A DNA stretch of 42,454 bases from Clostridiales bacterium (GCA_030446305.1 JASUSA010000025.1:1-42454), one strand, 5' to 3'; positions 22,278 through 32,182 are shown, counted from the first letter of the stretch. Made by a program: numbers and translations. The notes: generated by a model not told the origin, from the letters alone.

Positions 22278-25245
22278 CATTACAAGCCTTTTTTTCGTAG
22301 GTATTATCTTATTGAACAGCTGTACCTTTGCAGATGATAATGGTTCAGGCATCTATTTTACACAGGATGAATTGGACTTTATTGCTGCGCATCCGTTAAT
22401 TCACGTCGGCGTCGACACCGAATTCGTCCCTTTTGAATTTGTTGATGATCGCGGCAGGTACGAGGGAATCGCCAGTGAATATTTAACTTATATTCAAAAT
22501 GAAACCGGTCTATCCTTTGACATCGAAAAAGACTATGAATGGCCGGATGTCTACAACATGGCACTCAAAGGTAAAATCGACTTGTTGCCTGCGCTCACAA
22601 AAACAGAAAGCCGAGAAGCGGATTTTTACTTTTCCAATCCCTACTATACGTTTAGGCGCGTTATTGTCGTTAGCGATACCGAAACGCAAATTCACGGCAT
22701 CGACAACCTTGCGCATTATGTCGTCGCCGTTCAGGAAAACAGCTCCCACCACAGCTACTTGAGCCAGATGAAGGGGCTGAGTCTATCGCTCTATCCAACG
22801 GCAGAAAAAGCGTTGGCTGCAGTTGCCAGCGGCAAAGAACGCGTATTTGTGGGCAATCTAGCCACGACAAATTACATCATCCGCGAAAATGGTTTTACGA
22901 ATTTAAAGATGATTACATTTGAATCAGACGAATCCCAGACCCTTCATTTTGCCGCTTCAAAAGAAATGGCGCCGCTCATTCCCATTATCAACAAAGTGCT
23001 TATCAATATTCCAGAAGAAGAAAAAATGGCCATTAACAGCCGATGGGTCATGCTCAATATCGAACCGGACTACTCTGGTCTCATTCGTCGCTTCATCGCT
23101 GTAGGCCTGCTTATCCTGCTGCTTTTCGTCGTATCCGCTTTCTGGATTATCAAGTTAAAAAAAGAAATCGCCGCGCGTCGCCGCGTTGAGGCTGCACTGA
23201 CAATTGCAAAAAAGGATGCCGAATACGCCAATCAAGTAAAAAGCAACTTTCTTGCAAGAATGTCACATGAAATTCGAACACCGCTCAATGCGATTTACGG
23301 TATCTCTCATTTGCTAAAGAACACTGAATTGAGCGCTGTACAGGCTTCCTATGCCAATCGCATTGTCAAATCATCCAAAGCAATCATCGATATCGTCAAC
23401 GATATTCTGGACTATTCAAAGATAGATGCTGACAAAATGACCATTGAACGCGTATCATTTGACCTCGATCATCTGATTCAGGACATTATTATCATCACTT
23501 CATATCCTTTGGATCGGAAAAAGCTGCATTTTAGATTTTACAAAGAAACCGGCATACCGAATATGTTTCTCGGCGATCGCAAGCGCATTGAACAAGTCCT
23601 CATTAACCTGCTCAATAACGCTGTCAAATTTACAGAGGACGGCGAAATTGCCTTTGAAATAAAATTGCGGGCGAAAGAATCCGGTCGCTATATTCTGAAC
23701 TTTATCATCAGCGATACGGGCATCGGTATGTCAAAAGAAGCACTGAACGATCTTTTCCAACCGTTCCAGCAAGCAGACGGCAGCATCTCGCGAAAATATG
23801 GCGGCACCGGACTCGGCCTCTCTATTGTCAAACGACTCGTGGAATTGATGAGCGGCAAAATCGATGTCTACAGTACCGTTGGCGAGGGAACATCCTTTGT
23901 CGTTGAACTGCCGCTCGAATTGGACGCCGAAGGCGAAAAAGCCTATCAGCAGGAACGCCAGCGCTATTACTTAAATGATATTCAAACGATTTTCTTTACA
24001 AAGCGTCCGGCTCAGCTGAACTTTCTGATAAACTCACTAAAAAATTTAGGAATCAATGCCCATATTATTTCAGATGAAGCCGCCGTCATCAAACAACTCA
24101 AGGGCGCTAACGGCAAATATGTCAAATCTTACGATCTCGTCATCATCGATTTTGATCCATATTCAGACACTCAGTCCGCGCTATACAATGAGATTCTTCA
24201 TAACGGCAATTTGCCTAAAATCATTGCGCTAGTGCCCTATACCAATGATTTGACCATAGAAAATCTTCAAAGAGATCCCGATATCATCGCGCTGATTCAT
24301 CCGGTCATCACGTCAGTCCTTTACGATGCCATCGTCGAATTATTCTATGCTAAAAAGGCAACCCTTAAAATGACATCAAAAGCCTTGGCCAATATTTCAA
24401 AACACTTTGCCGACGATTATCACAAAGTCCTTATTGTGGACGATAATTTAACCAATCAGATGATTGTCTCTGAAATACTGGCACAACACCAAATCACTTA
24501 CTATGTTGCCGATAACGGTAAAGAAGCCATTGAGCAATTTAGACGTCACCATGCCCATATCGCCCTGATTTTAATGGATCTTCACATGCCGATCATGAAT
24601 GGTTTTGAAGCCTCTGAGCACATAAAGGCACTTTCGGCAGATGTGCCAATTCTCGCCATGACAGCCGATGTCATTGAAGACACTTTGGACAAACTGAGTA
24701 CACATGGCATGGTCGACTATATTCTCAAACCATTTGACCCCGATGTCCTCATCGAAAAAATTGTGATGTATTTAAAGGCAGACGCTCTTGAAACGGATAG
24801 CAGCAGTCATCATCAAAGTATCACATCAAAAGCGTCTGGAAATTCTGAGCATGGGGAAACCCGCCATCGCCCGGAAGATCGCGCGGAACGCGAAAATGAC
24901 GAACCCGCCATGATGGATTTTCAAAAAGCACTGCATCATACGGGGCTGCCAGAAGATAAACTCAAGCGAATCCTCTCCGTCTATCGGCAAGAAAATGAAT
25001 CATTTATCACCGACCTTGAAAACAGGCTGTCTGAGGGCGACTATGTCAGCGCTGAAAAAATGGTGCACAAATTAAAGAGCAGTACCGGCGGCATTGGTGC
25101 CGATGCGCTGCACAAAGAACTGATTAACTTTCAGTCACAGCTTAAAGATGGCGACGAAGATGTCATTCATCAGTCTTTCATTGTCGTTAAACGCCAGATT
25201 ACACAGCTGCTGATGGAAATCGACGTCATTACTAATCACCCATAG
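22258..25245 (+). CDS. Hybrid sensor histidine kinase (SBP_bac_3 sensor - HisKA - HATPase - pseudo-REC - REC - HPt)
   Basis: 995 residues. A signal or TM segment (about 1-22) is followed by a solute-binding SBP_bac_3 sensor domain (about 42-262; IHVGVDTEFVPFEFVDDRGRYEG). A TM helix (about 278-300) leads to a HisKA box FLARMSHEIRTPLNAI and a HATPase with NLLNNAVKFT, DTGIGMS and GGTGLGLSI. Next comes a degenerate receiver (about 578-712) that keeps DLVIIDFDPY but has IHPV where the conserved Lys-Pro should be. A complete receiver (VLIVDDN, ILMDLHMPIMNG, ILKPF) follows, then a charged linker and an HPt domain with MVHKLKSSTGG. This is a multi-step phosphorelay kinase, probably responding to an amino-acid-like ligand and signalling to the HD-GYP regulator. 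Start set at the third ATG (22258), 9 bp after GAGG. Confidence 0.92.
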   Translation: MKRIIVSITSLFFVGIILLNSCTFADDNGSGIYFTQDELDFIAAHPLIHVGVDTEFVPFEFVDDRGRYEGIASEYLTYIQNETGLSFDIEKDYEWPDVYNMALKGKIDLLPALTKTESREADFYFSNPYYTFRRVIVVSDTETQIHGIDNLAHYVVAVQENSSHHSYLSQMKGLSLSLYPTAEKALAAVASGKERVFVGNLATTNYIIRENGFTNLKMITFESDESQTLHFAASKEMAPLIPIINKVLINIPEEEKMAINSRWVMLNIEPDYSGLIRRFIAVGLLILLLFVVSAFWIIKLKKEIAARRRVEAALTIAKKDAEYANQVKSNFLARMSHEIRTPLNAIYGISHLLKNTELSAVQASYANRIVKSSKAIIDIVNDILDYSKIDADKMTIERVSFDLDHLIQDIIIITSYPLDRKKLHFRFYKETGIPNMFLGDRKRIEQVLINLLNNAVKFTEDGEIAFEIKLRAKESGRYILNFIISDTGIGMSKEALNDLFQPFQQADGSISRKYGGTGLGLSIVKRLVELMSGKIDVYSTVGEGTSFVVELPLELDAEGEKAYQQERQRYYLNDIQTIFFTKRPAQLNFLINSLKNLGINAHIISDEAAVIKQLKGANGKYVKSYDLVIIDFDPYSDTQSALYNEILHNGNLPKIIALVPYTNDLTIENLQRDPDIIALIHPVITSVLYDAIVELFYAKKATLKMTSKALANISKHFADDYHKVLIVDDNLTNQMIVSEILAQHQITYYVADNGKEAIEQFRRHHAHIALILMDLHMPIMNGFEASEHIKALSADVPILAMTADVIEDTLDKLSTHGMVDYILKPFDPDVLIEKIVMYLKADALETDSSSHHQSITSKASGNSEHGETRHRPEDRAERENDEPAMMDFQKALHHTGLPEDKLKRILSVYRQENESFITDLENRLSEGDYVSAEKMVHKLKSSTGGIGADALHKELINFQSQLKDGDEDVIHQSFIVVKRQITQLLMEIDVITNHP

Positions 25246-25332
25246 CATCAACCATACATCCCCACCCATCCAGTCAAATGACATTTCAGCGCCTGTTTGG
25301 TAAACACTGCCATTCATGATGCCGTATAAAAT

Positions 25333-25363
25333 AAAAAGTCTGTACACCGGGTACAGACTTTTT
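25333..25363. terminator. Bidirectional terminator between the hybrid kinase gene and argD
   Basis: AAAAAGTCTGTAC (25333-25345), loop ACCGG, GTACAGACTTTTT (25351-25363): a perfect 13-bp stem with T-runs on both strands between two converging genes. Confidence 0.93.
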
Positions 25364-25420
25364 TTGCGAATTTTCATACATGCGGCACTTGCATGCCTCT
25401 TCTATCATGGTCATGACTTA

Positions 25421-26602
25421 TCAGGCTGTTAATGATGCAAACACTTTATCCAGTATTTTGCCCATCGCTTCAATATCTTCAGCCGTCACAATCAGCGGCG
25501 GTACAAGACGAATGACTTGATGTCCTGCACCAACCAACAGCAATCCTTCCTCAATCGCCTTGCTAACAATCTCGCCTGTTGGCAAAGCATCATCAATTAA
25601 AATGCCCTGAATGAGTCCCATGCCTTTCAGTTCTTTAATGATGCCGTATTTGGCTTTGAGTCCCTCCAGCGTCGCTTTGAGCACATCACCCATTTCATTA
25701 ACATGCGCCAGCATATTTTCATCGTCAATTTTATTCAGCACATAATTGGCTGCTGCACTCCCCAGCGCAGAACCGCCAAATGTCGATGCATGACAGCTAG
25801 GCGAAAGCTTTGCCGCAACGCGTTCACTTACCAGCGAAACCCCCATTGGAAACCCTCCGGCAACGCCTTTTGCAACGGAGACAATATCAGGTTTCAGATC
25901 AAATGCCTGATAGCCAAAATAATGGCCGGTTCTTGCAATCCCCGTTTGCACTTCATCGACAATCAGCAGTAGATCATGTGACTTGCAAAGCGATTTAATC
26001 GTTTCGACAAATGCAGGCGCAATGGTAACAATGCCGCCTTCACCCTGAATCACTTCAACCATGATGGCAACCGTTTTATCGCCTACCGCTTCTTTTAATG
26101 CTTCAGAATCATTATAAGGTACATACTTGACCCCTTCGATCAGTGGTGAAAAATGTTTTTGATATTTGGTCTGGCCCGTCATGGTCAGTGCACCCATGGT
26201 TCTGCCATGAAAGGAGTTGGCCATGGTAATGATTTCATAGCGAGAATCCTCGCCATAAAGCCTTGCAAATTTGAGTGCCGCTTCATTGGCTTCTGCACCA
26301 CTGTTGCAGTAGAACGCCTTGGACAATCCCGACCACTTCGTCAGTTTTTCTGAAAGCGCTATATTTTGCGCATTCCAATATAAATTTGAGACATGACACA
26401 TTTTAAGTGCCTGTTCCTTTAACGTTTCTGCATAACCCTCATCGCCATAGCCCAACGCATTGACTGCGATCCCTGCAACGAAGTCCAAATATAATTTGCC
26501 GGAATCATCTTTTAATGTTACGCCGCTTCCCGATTCGAAAACGATTGGAAATCTGCCATAAGTATTGGCAATTACTTGTTTTGCCTGATCTATTGTTGCC
26601 AT
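25421..26602 (-). CDS. argD: Acetylornithine aminotransferase
   Basis: 393 residues, the usual length. It is a PLP enzyme of aminotransferase class III: glycine-rich CNSGAEANEAALKFAR, FHGRTMGALTMTGQ, the DEVQTGIARTG motif and the PLP lysine in DIVSVAKGVAGGFPMG. It converts N-acetylglutamate semialdehyde to N-acetylornithine with glutamate as amino donor. It is third in argJ-argB-argD, 19 bp after argB. AGGAGG precedes two adjacent ATGs; the second (26602) is 7 bp from it and gives MATIDQAKQ. Substrate specificity is supported by the arginine-gene context. Confidence 0.95.
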   Translation of the reverse strand: MATIDQAKQVIANTYGRFPIVFESGSGVTLKDDSGKLYLDFVAGIAVNALGYGDEGYAETLKEQALKMCHVSNLYWNAQNIALSEKLTKWSGLSKAFYCNSGAEANEAALKFARLYGEDSRYEIITMANSFHGRTMGALTMTGQTKYQKHFSPLIEGVKYVPYNDSEALKEAVGDKTVAIMVEVIQGEGGIVTIAPAFVETIKSLCKSHDLLLIVDEVQTGIARTGHYFGYQAFDLKPDIVSVAKGVAGGFPMGVSLVSERVAAKLSPSCHASTFGGSALGSAAANYVLNKIDDENMLAHVNEMGDVLKATLEGLKAKYGIIKELKGMGLIQGILIDDALPTGEIVSKAIEEGLLLVGAGHQVIRLVPPLIVTAEDIEAMGKILDKVFASLTA

Positions 26603-26621
26603 CATAAACCCTCCTGTTGTA

Positions 26622-27461
26622 TCATTTGAATATTTTTGTGCCGACGCCGCGCTGTGTAAAGATTTCGAGCAATATGGCATGGTCCAGTGTGCCGTTGAGG
26701 ATGTGCACATTTTCCACATCACTTTTTATACAGCATTCAATTTTGGGAATCATCCCACCTGTAATCACGCCGTCAGCAATAAGCGTTTCTGCCTGCTTCA
26801 TGGTAATCTCACTAATCAGTTCCTTGCCGTTTAGTACGCCGTCAACATCGGTCAGCATAATCAGCTTTTCTGCTTTCAAGGCGCCTGCAACGGCTGCTGC
26901 CGCCTCATCTGCATTGACATTAAAAGCATTGCCCTCTGCATCTGCACCAATCGGGGAGATCACCGGCACAAACTGCGCTTCTAAAAGCGTTTCAATGATT
27001 TTGACATTGACCTCTGTCACGAGGCCAACCCGTTCAAACGCAGGCTGCGATTCTTCAAATGGAACGGTCTTAAGCAACCCCCCATCTCTGCCGGAAATGC
27101 CCACAGCATCACACTCATTCTGCATCAGTGTTGCAACAACACTCTTATTGATCTTACCGGATAACATCATTTCAACATAGTCTATTTCTTCAGCTGTCGT
27201 CGCCCGAATACCGTCAACAAAATGAGACGACTTGCCGACTTCTTTAAGCAGCGCCGTGATTTCTTTACCGCCGCCATGCACGATGACAGGGCGAATACCA
27301 ACGGATTTTAATAGTGATACATCTCTTAAAACTTGACTTTTAAGCCTTTCATCCGTCATGGCACTGCCGCCGTATTTTATAACAAAGATTTTGCCTTTAA
27401 AAGCATTGATGTAGGGAAGCGCTTCAATTAATATTTTTGCCTTATCAATTACCTTGTCCAT
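26622..27461 (-). CDS. argB: N-acetylglutamate kinase
   Basis: 279 residues of the amino-acid-kinase fold. Phosphate-binding FVIKYGGSAM, VIVHGGGKEI, the acetylglutamate site region GKINKSVV and LTDVDGVL are all typical of ArgB. It phosphorylates N-acetylglutamate, the second step of arginine synthesis, and is often the arginine-feedback point. The N-terminal helix expected of arginine-sensitive hexameric forms is at most short here (DKVIDKAKILIEALPYINAF), so feedback control is uncertain. The start at 27461 follows GGGGGTGG; an in-frame ATG at 27482 overlaps the argJ stop and lacks its own site. Confidence 0.95.
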   Translation of the reverse strand: MDKVIDKAKILIEALPYINAFKGKIFVIKYGGSAMTDERLKSQVLRDVSLLKSVGIRPVIVHGGGKEITALLKEVGKSSHFVDGIRATTAEEIDYVEMMLSGKINKSVVATLMQNECDAVGISGRDGGLLKTVPFEESQPAFERVGLVTEVNVKIIETLLEAQFVPVISPIGADAEGNAFNVNADEAAAAVAGALKAEKLIMLTDVDGVLNGKELISEITMKQAETLIADGVITGGMIPKIECCIKSDVENVHILNGTLDHAILLEIFTQRGVGTKIFK

Positions 27462-27481
27462 AATTTGATCGCCACCCCCCA

Positions 27482-28705
27482 TTAGCTTCTGTACTCGCCA
27501 TTGATTTTTACGTATTCATAGCTTAAATCACAGCCCCAGCCAACGGCATTTCCTTCGCCTTCCTGCAGTGCTAATGCGATTTTAATTTCATCAGCAGACA
27601 GAATGTCCGCTGCTTTTTCTTCTGAAAAGACAATGGGCTCACCCTTTGCCAAAAGCTGAATATTGCCTTTCTCACTTGAAAACCACAAATCAACCTTCAT
27701 CGGATCAAAAGCTGCACCTGAATAGCCGGCTGCACAAAGAACCCTTCCCCAGTTGGCATCTTCACCAAACAATGCCGTCTTTACGAGATTAGAAGTCAGT
27801 ACCGATTTAACAATTTGTTTTGCTTCTATTGTATTATTGGCACCTTCAACGGCAACCTCAATCAGTTTATTGGCGCCTTCGCCGTCTTTAACAATTTTCT
27901 TCGCCAATGTCTCATGAACATAATAGAAGGCTTCTTTAAAAGCATCATATGCCGGTGTTCCGATTTCAATCGGCGTATGGCCAGCAGCGCCGTTTGCAAG
28001 TACCAATACCATGTCATTGGTGCTCGTATCGCCGTCAACTGAGATCATATTGTAAGTGTCTTCATTAATTTCTTTGAGCATTTCTGATAAAACAGTTTTC
28101 GAAACCACTGCATCAGTTGTGACAAATGACAGCATCGTCGCCATATTCGGATGAATCATGCCGGAACCCTTTGACATGCCGCTGATGGTAATCGTTTTGC
28201 CTTCAATTTCAAATTGAACACAAATCGTCTTTGAAAATGTATCCGTTGTCATAATGGCTTCTGCCGCTTCAAGACCGGAAGCATCATCGGTTTTCAGCAT
28301 TGGCACGATTTGGTCAATGCCATTTTCGATAACGGTCATCGGCATTGGAACACCAATAACACCTGTTGAAGCAACCAGCACCCCCGATGGTTCACAGTCC
28401 AGCAGCTGTGCCGTTTTCGTTGCCATTGTCTCATTGTCTGCAATGCCTTGAAGACCTGTACACGCATTGGCATTGCCGCTGTTCACAACGATTGCCGATA
28501 CTTTTTTACCTGATTCATAAACGTTCTTATTCCATAAGACCGGTGCCGCTTTCACGACATTTGTCGTGAAGACACATGCAACCTCAGCAGGATATGATGT
28601 ATATACCATTGCCAAATCTTTTTTTGCCTTCTTAATACCACTGAACATACCAGCAGCTTTAAAACCTACGGGCTTATTGATATACCCCGGAATGACCTTA
28701 AACAT
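27482..28705 (-). CDS. argJ: Bifunctional glutamate N-acetyltransferase / ornithine acetyltransferase
   Basis: 407 residues. The proprotein cleaves itself before the catalytic Thr in KGSGMIHPNMATML (the conserved N-M-A-T-M-L site). The N-terminal NKPVGFKAAGMFSGIKK and NSGNANACTG motifs are characteristic. It recycles the acetyl group from N-acetylornithine to glutamate and may also make N-acetylglutamate from acetyl-CoA. First gene of the argJBD operon. The ATG at 28705 has GGAGG 7 bp before it. argC, argF and carAB are not in this window. Transcription is from 28869-28897, probably under ArgR control. Confidence 0.96.
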   Translation of the reverse strand: MFKVIPGYINKPVGFKAAGMFSGIKKAKKDLAMVYTSYPAEVACVFTTNVVKAAPVLWNKNVYESGKKVSAIVVNSGNANACTGLQGIADNETMATKTAQLLDCEPSGVLVASTGVIGVPMPMTVIENGIDQIVPMLKTDDASGLEAAEAIMTTDTFSKTICVQFEIEGKTITISGMSKGSGMIHPNMATMLSFVTTDAVVSKTVLSEMLKEINEDTYNMISVDGDTSTNDMVLVLANGAAGHTPIEIGTPAYDAFKEAFYYVHETLAKKIVKDGEGANKLIEVAVEGANNTIEAKQIVKSVLTSNLVKTALFGEDANWGRVLCAAGYSGAAFDPMKVDLWFSSEKGNIQLLAKGEPIVFSEEKAADILSADEIKIALALQEGEGNAVGWGCDLSYEYVKINGEYRS

Positions 28706-28740
28706 AATGTTACCTCCATTTTGCATATTTATTCGACGTT

Positions 28741-28758
28741 ATACATTTAATATTCATT
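28741..28758. promoter_or_regulatory. Probable ARG box in the argJ leader
   Basis: On the - strand AATGAATATTAAATGTAT resembles the Bacillus-type ARG box (CATGAATAAAAATKCAAK core), with near-palindromic ATGAATA...TGTAT. It lies downstream of the argJ promoter. Confidence 0.45.
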
Positions 28759-28868
28759 TTGTTATTGCCGCCGCAACTGGCGTTTTAAGTTTAAATTCAT
28801 CTCTATTCTCCTTATAGGTAAAACAGGCCGAATGGCACCTTTCTAAAATAGATGCCTTGCTTTTGATA

Positions 28869-28897
28869 ATTATACATATTCATAAATATTTTTGCAA
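28869..28897 (-). promoter_or_regulatory. Sigma-A promoter of argJBD, with ARG-box-like spacer
   Basis: On the - strand: TTGCAA (28897-28892), 17-base spacer, TATAAT (28874-28869). CATAAATATTTTTGCAAC (28881-28898, + strand) overlaps the -35 and spacer and resembles an ARG box. Confidence 0.8.
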
Positions 28898-28914
28898 CTA
28901 TTTTTTAAATTTTT

Positions 28915-28944
28915 CTTGCATTTATATTTATTATTTTGTATAAT
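28915..28944 (+). promoter_or_regulatory. Sigma-A promoter of argG with overlapping ARG box
   Basis: TTGCAT (28916-28921), 17-base spacer, TATAAT (28939-28944). The complement of 28915-28932 reads AATAAATATAAATGCAAG, which matches the ARG-box consensus at 15 of 18 positions and covers the -35. The ~170-base leader that follows contains small hairpins (AACACG/CGTGTT at 28979-28996 and CATTCG/CGAATG at 29032-29045) but no T-run terminator. Confidence 0.8.
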
Positions 28945-29120
28945 CATGCTAACAAAAGTAATTAATCATGCTTCTTGAAACACGCAAAGACGTGTTAGAA
29001 AAAATAATGAATGCCAAAATGGCTTTATCAGCATTCGTCCGAATGTATTTCAGTATTCGTACGATGTATTAACGAAGTATTAGAAGTATTATAGGAAAGA
29101 TAATCACGGAGGGAAAAATT

Positions 29121-30335
29121 ATGGCTAATAAAAAAGTAGTGCTCGCTTATTCTGGCGGGTTAGATACAACGACCATCATTCCATGGCTAAAAGAAAATTA
29201 CGATTATGATATTATCGCCGTATGCGTCAATGTCGGTCAAGGTGTTGAAGAATTGGACAAGCTGGAAGAAAGAGCACTTGGTTCAGGTGCTGCAAAAGTT
29301 TTTGTCGTCGATGTTACGGAAGAATTCGTTACCGATTACATCTGGCCAACGGTTAAATCAGGTGCTATCTATGAAAGCGAATACCTGCTCGGCACTTCAA
29401 TGGCAAGACCGCTTATTTCAAAGGTACTCGTCGATATTGCCATTCAAGAAGACGCTGAAGCCATCTGTCACGGCGCCACAGGCAAAGGAAACGATCAAGT
29501 TCGTTTTGAACTCGGTATTAAAGCCTTGAAACCTGAGCTTAAAATTATTGCGCCATGGCGTTTATGGGATATTAAGTCACGACAAGATGCCATAGACTAC
29601 TGTCATTCAAAAGGAATCTTCCTGCCGTTTAGTGCAGAACAAAGTTATAGCCGTGATAAGAACCTCTGGCATATTTCACATGAAGGCCTTGAAATTGAAG
29701 ACCCTTCTTTCGAAGCTGATTATTCAAAAATACTCAAAATTTCAAGTACTGTTGAAAATGCGCCTGATAAAGCTGAATATTTGACAATCAGCTTTGAGCA
29801 AGGTGTACCAACTGGCATTAACGGCACTGCTTATGGTCCGGTTGAACTCATGGAAAAACTTAATGAACTCGGCGGCAAACATGCCATTGGCACCATTGAT
29901 CTCCTCGAAAACCGCGTTGTCGGCATGAAATCCAGAGGCATCTATGAAACCCCGGGCGGTACAATTCTTTATAAAGCACATGAAGCGCTTGAGCATCTTT
30001 GCCTTGATCGCGAAACTTACAGCTTTAAACTGACAGCTGCACAAAAGTTTGCAGATATCGTCTACAATGGTCAATGGTTTAGCCCGCTTAGAGAATCACT
30101 TTCCGCTTTCTTTGATACAACACAGGAAACGGTTACAGGGGATGTTAAATTAAAACTCTACAAAGGCAATATCATCATGGCCGGTGCGACATCACCTTAT
30201 TCACTCTACAACGCATCACTCTCCAGTTTTGAAACTGGCGAACTCTACAGCCACAAAGATGCAGAAGGCTTTATCAATCTTTACGGTCTGCCAATGGCTG
30301 TTCGAGCATGGATGAAAAAAAGCAATGAAAAATAG
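29121..30335 (+). CDS. argG: Argininosuccinate synthase
   Basis: 404 residues, standard length. It belongs to the N-type ATP pyrophosphatase family: [20 protein letters not shown] at the N-terminus is the PP-loop. [13 protein letters not shown] and [21 protein letters not shown] are family-specific. It joins citrulline and aspartate using ATP to form argininosuccinate. GGAGG lies 9 bp before the ATG. Divergent from argJBD, sharing a control region with ARG boxes. A strong hairpin (30386-30410) separates it from argH. Confidence 0.97.
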   Translation: MANKKVVLAYSGGLDTTTIIPWLKENYDYDIIAVCVNVGQGVEELDKLEERALGSGAAKVFVVDVTEEFVTDYIWPTVKSGAIYESEYLLGTSMARPLISKVLVDIAIQEDAEAICHGATGKGNDQVRFELGIKALKPELKIIAPWRLWDIKSRQDAIDYCHSKGIFLPFSAEQSYSRDKNLWHISHEGLEIEDPSFEADYSKILKISSTVENAPDKAEYLTISFEQGVPTGINGTAYGPVELMEKLNELGGKHAIGTIDLLENRVVGMKSRGIYETPGGTILYKAHEALEHLCLDRETYSFKLTAAQKFADIVYNGQWFSPLRESLSAFFDTTQETVTGDVKLKLYKGNIIMAGATSPYSLYNASLSSFETGELYSHKDAEGFINLYGLPMAVRAWMKKSNEK

Positions 30336-30385
30336 CAATCCGCAATAGGATACAGTAAAGCATTTTGAACCAAGCACATCAACGC

Positions 30386-30415
30386 GTCGCATCTGCTCAG
30401 CAGATGCGACTTTTG
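30386..30415 (+). terminator. Hairpin terminator between argG and argH
   Basis: GTCGCATCTGC (30386-30396), loop TCA, GCAGATGCGAC (30400-30410), then TTTTG. The T-run is short, so read-through into argH is possible. Confidence 0.75.
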
Positions 30416-30553
30416 TATCCGGTTATATGACGATGACCGCTTTAATTGATATTTTATGAGTGAAACACATCACACAACGAACCTCTCACATCGGGCAGAT
30501 CACTGCGATACACATAATATTTTCAGCACTTATCAGTTCAGGGTGCTGCCCTA

Positions 30554-30582
30554 TTGGAAAACCCATTGACGTATTATATAAT
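30554..30582 (+). promoter_or_regulatory. Sigma-A promoter of argH
   Basis: TTGGAA (30554-30559), 17-base spacer, TATAAT (30577-30582), about 20 bp before the argH RBS. The leader is very short, and argH can therefore be transcribed apart from argG. Confidence 0.7.
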
Positions 30583-30607
30583 AGAAAAAAACGTACAAGG
30601 AGATACT

Positions 30608-32044
30608 ATGGAAAAGTTATGGAATGGCCGATTTGCAAAAGACACATCAAAAGAAACCGATCTCTTTAATGCTTCAATCGGCTTTGAACAGAGACTCTAT
30701 CCCTATGATATACTCGGCAGTTACTTTCACGTACAAATGCTTGCTAATCAACACATTATTGACGACAGCGATGCTGCCGCTATTCAAGAAGGCCTCAAAA
30801 AAGTATACCATCTCATTCAATCCGATGCTTATACGTTTAAACTGTCACTCGAAGACATTCATATGAACATTGAAGCCTACTTGATTGACACATTGGGCGA
30901 AACCGGCAAACGACTGCACACAGGCCGAAGCCGTAACGATCAGGTTGCCCTCGATATGAGACTCTACGCAAAAGATGTGGTCATTGATCAAATTAAAAAA
31001 CTCACTGCTTTAATTGAAACACTTAACGCCATTGCAAAGGTGCATACGAAAACCATTATGCCCGGTTTTACACACCTACAGCAGGCTCAGCCCATCACAC
31101 TTGCCCATCATCTTCTGGCTTATGCCGAGAAGTTTAAACGCGATACCAGCAGGCTCTTTGACATCTATGCGCGAATGGACGAGATGCCGCTTGGTTCAGG
31201 TGCACTGGCCAGTACCAGTTACCCCATTAACCGTGATTTCGTGAAAAGCGCCCTCGCTTTTAGTCGACTTACAGCAAACAGCATTGATGCCGTCTCTGAT
31301 CGCGATTACCTCGTCGAAATTATGGCCGCTTATGCACTGATGGCCGTTCACATGAGCAGTCTCTCTGAAGAAATTATCATTTGGAATTCACAGCTCTTTC
31401 ACTTCATTGAACTCGATGATGCATACAGCACGGGCAGCAGTATTATGCCGCAAAAGAAAAATCCTGACATTGCAGAGCTCGTCAGGGGCAAGAGTGGTCG
31501 TATCATTGGGCATTTAAGCGGCATGCTCGTCACACTAAAAGGTTTGCCGCTCGCCTACAACAAGGATCTTCAAGAAGATAAGGAATCATTCTTTGATGCA
31601 ACCGATCAAATCGGCAATATGCTGAGCATGCTGGAAAGGCTGCTGGCAACGGCATCATTTAATGTAGATACCATGTATCAGGCAACCCTCAAAGGGTTTA
31701 CAGAGGCAACAGATCTCGCCGATTATCTCGTGAAAAAGGGATTGCCATTCAGAGATTGTCACCACATTATCGGCGCCATTGTCAAAGAAGCATCAGACCT
31801 TGGCACAACACTTTCTGAGATGAGTTTGGAAGCATACAAAGCTCACTGCGACCTCTTCGAAGCAGACCTTTACGATGTTATCGACCTGCTCGCCATTGTC
31901 TCTTCCAGAAAGCATATCGGCGGTCCCGCACCTGAAGTCACCGCAGCACAAGTTGCAGCCAACGAAATATGGTTAAACGAGCAGAAACATCAGACATCTG
32001 CACTCTCTTCACCACTGGCATTACTTGAAGAAACAATTCGTTAA
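30608..32044 (+). CDS. argH: Argininosuccinate lyase
   Basis: 478 residues of the fumarase/aspartase superfamily. The superfamily signature GSSIMPQKKNPD holds the catalytic serine loop. LHTGRSRNDQVALDMRLY and MPGFTHLQQAQPITLAHH are typical of ArgH. It splits argininosuccinate to arginine and fumarate, the last step of the pathway. The ATG at 30608 has AAGGAG 5 bp before it; longer in-frame readings would start inside the promoter. It carries its own promoter. Confidence 0.97.
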   Translation: MEKLWNGRFAKDTSKETDLFNASIGFEQRLYPYDILGSYFHVQMLANQHIIDDSDAAAIQEGLKKVYHLIQSDAYTFKLSLEDIHMNIEAYLIDTLGETGKRLHTGRSRNDQVALDMRLYAKDVVIDQIKKLTALIETLNAIAKVHTKTIMPGFTHLQQAQPITLAHHLLAYAEKFKRDTSRLFDIYARMDEMPLGSGALASTSYPINRDFVKSALAFSRLTANSIDAVSDRDYLVEIMAAYALMAVHMSSLSEEIIIWNSQLFHFIELDDAYSTGSSIMPQKKNPDIAELVRGKSGRIIGHLSGMLVTLKGLPLAYNKDLQEDKESFFDATDQIGNMLSMLERLLATASFNVDTMYQATLKGFTEATDLADYLVKKGLPFRDCHHIIGAIVKEASDLGTTLSEMSLEAYKAHCDLFEADLYDVIDLLAIVSSRKHIGGPAPEVTAAQVAANEIWLNEQKHQTSALSSPLALLEETIR

Positions 32045-32149
32045 CCTGCAGGTTCAATATTCCTAATCCAATATCCCTCGTTATAAACGTTTGTGCACGC
32101 ATCACGTTTGTGGCATGCAGTTGATTTTAATTTGATTTCGTAAAAAAAC

Positions 32150-32178
32150 AAACGCCGTTCATAAATGAACGGCGTTTT
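32150..32178. terminator. Bidirectional terminator between argH and the tRNA cluster
   Basis: AAACGCCGTTCA (32150-32161) and TGAACGGCGTTT (32166-32177) form a 12-bp stem with T-run on the + strand and A-run (T on - strand) on the other side. It serves argH and the end of the - strand tRNA cluster. Confidence 0.88.
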
Positions 32179-32182
32179 CTTT

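Noticed and set aside
26617..27180. A 187-codon + strand open frame across argB
   Set aside because: Opposite to argB, which has full family motifs; the composition is Ser/Thr-rich and low complexity, as for a shadow frame.
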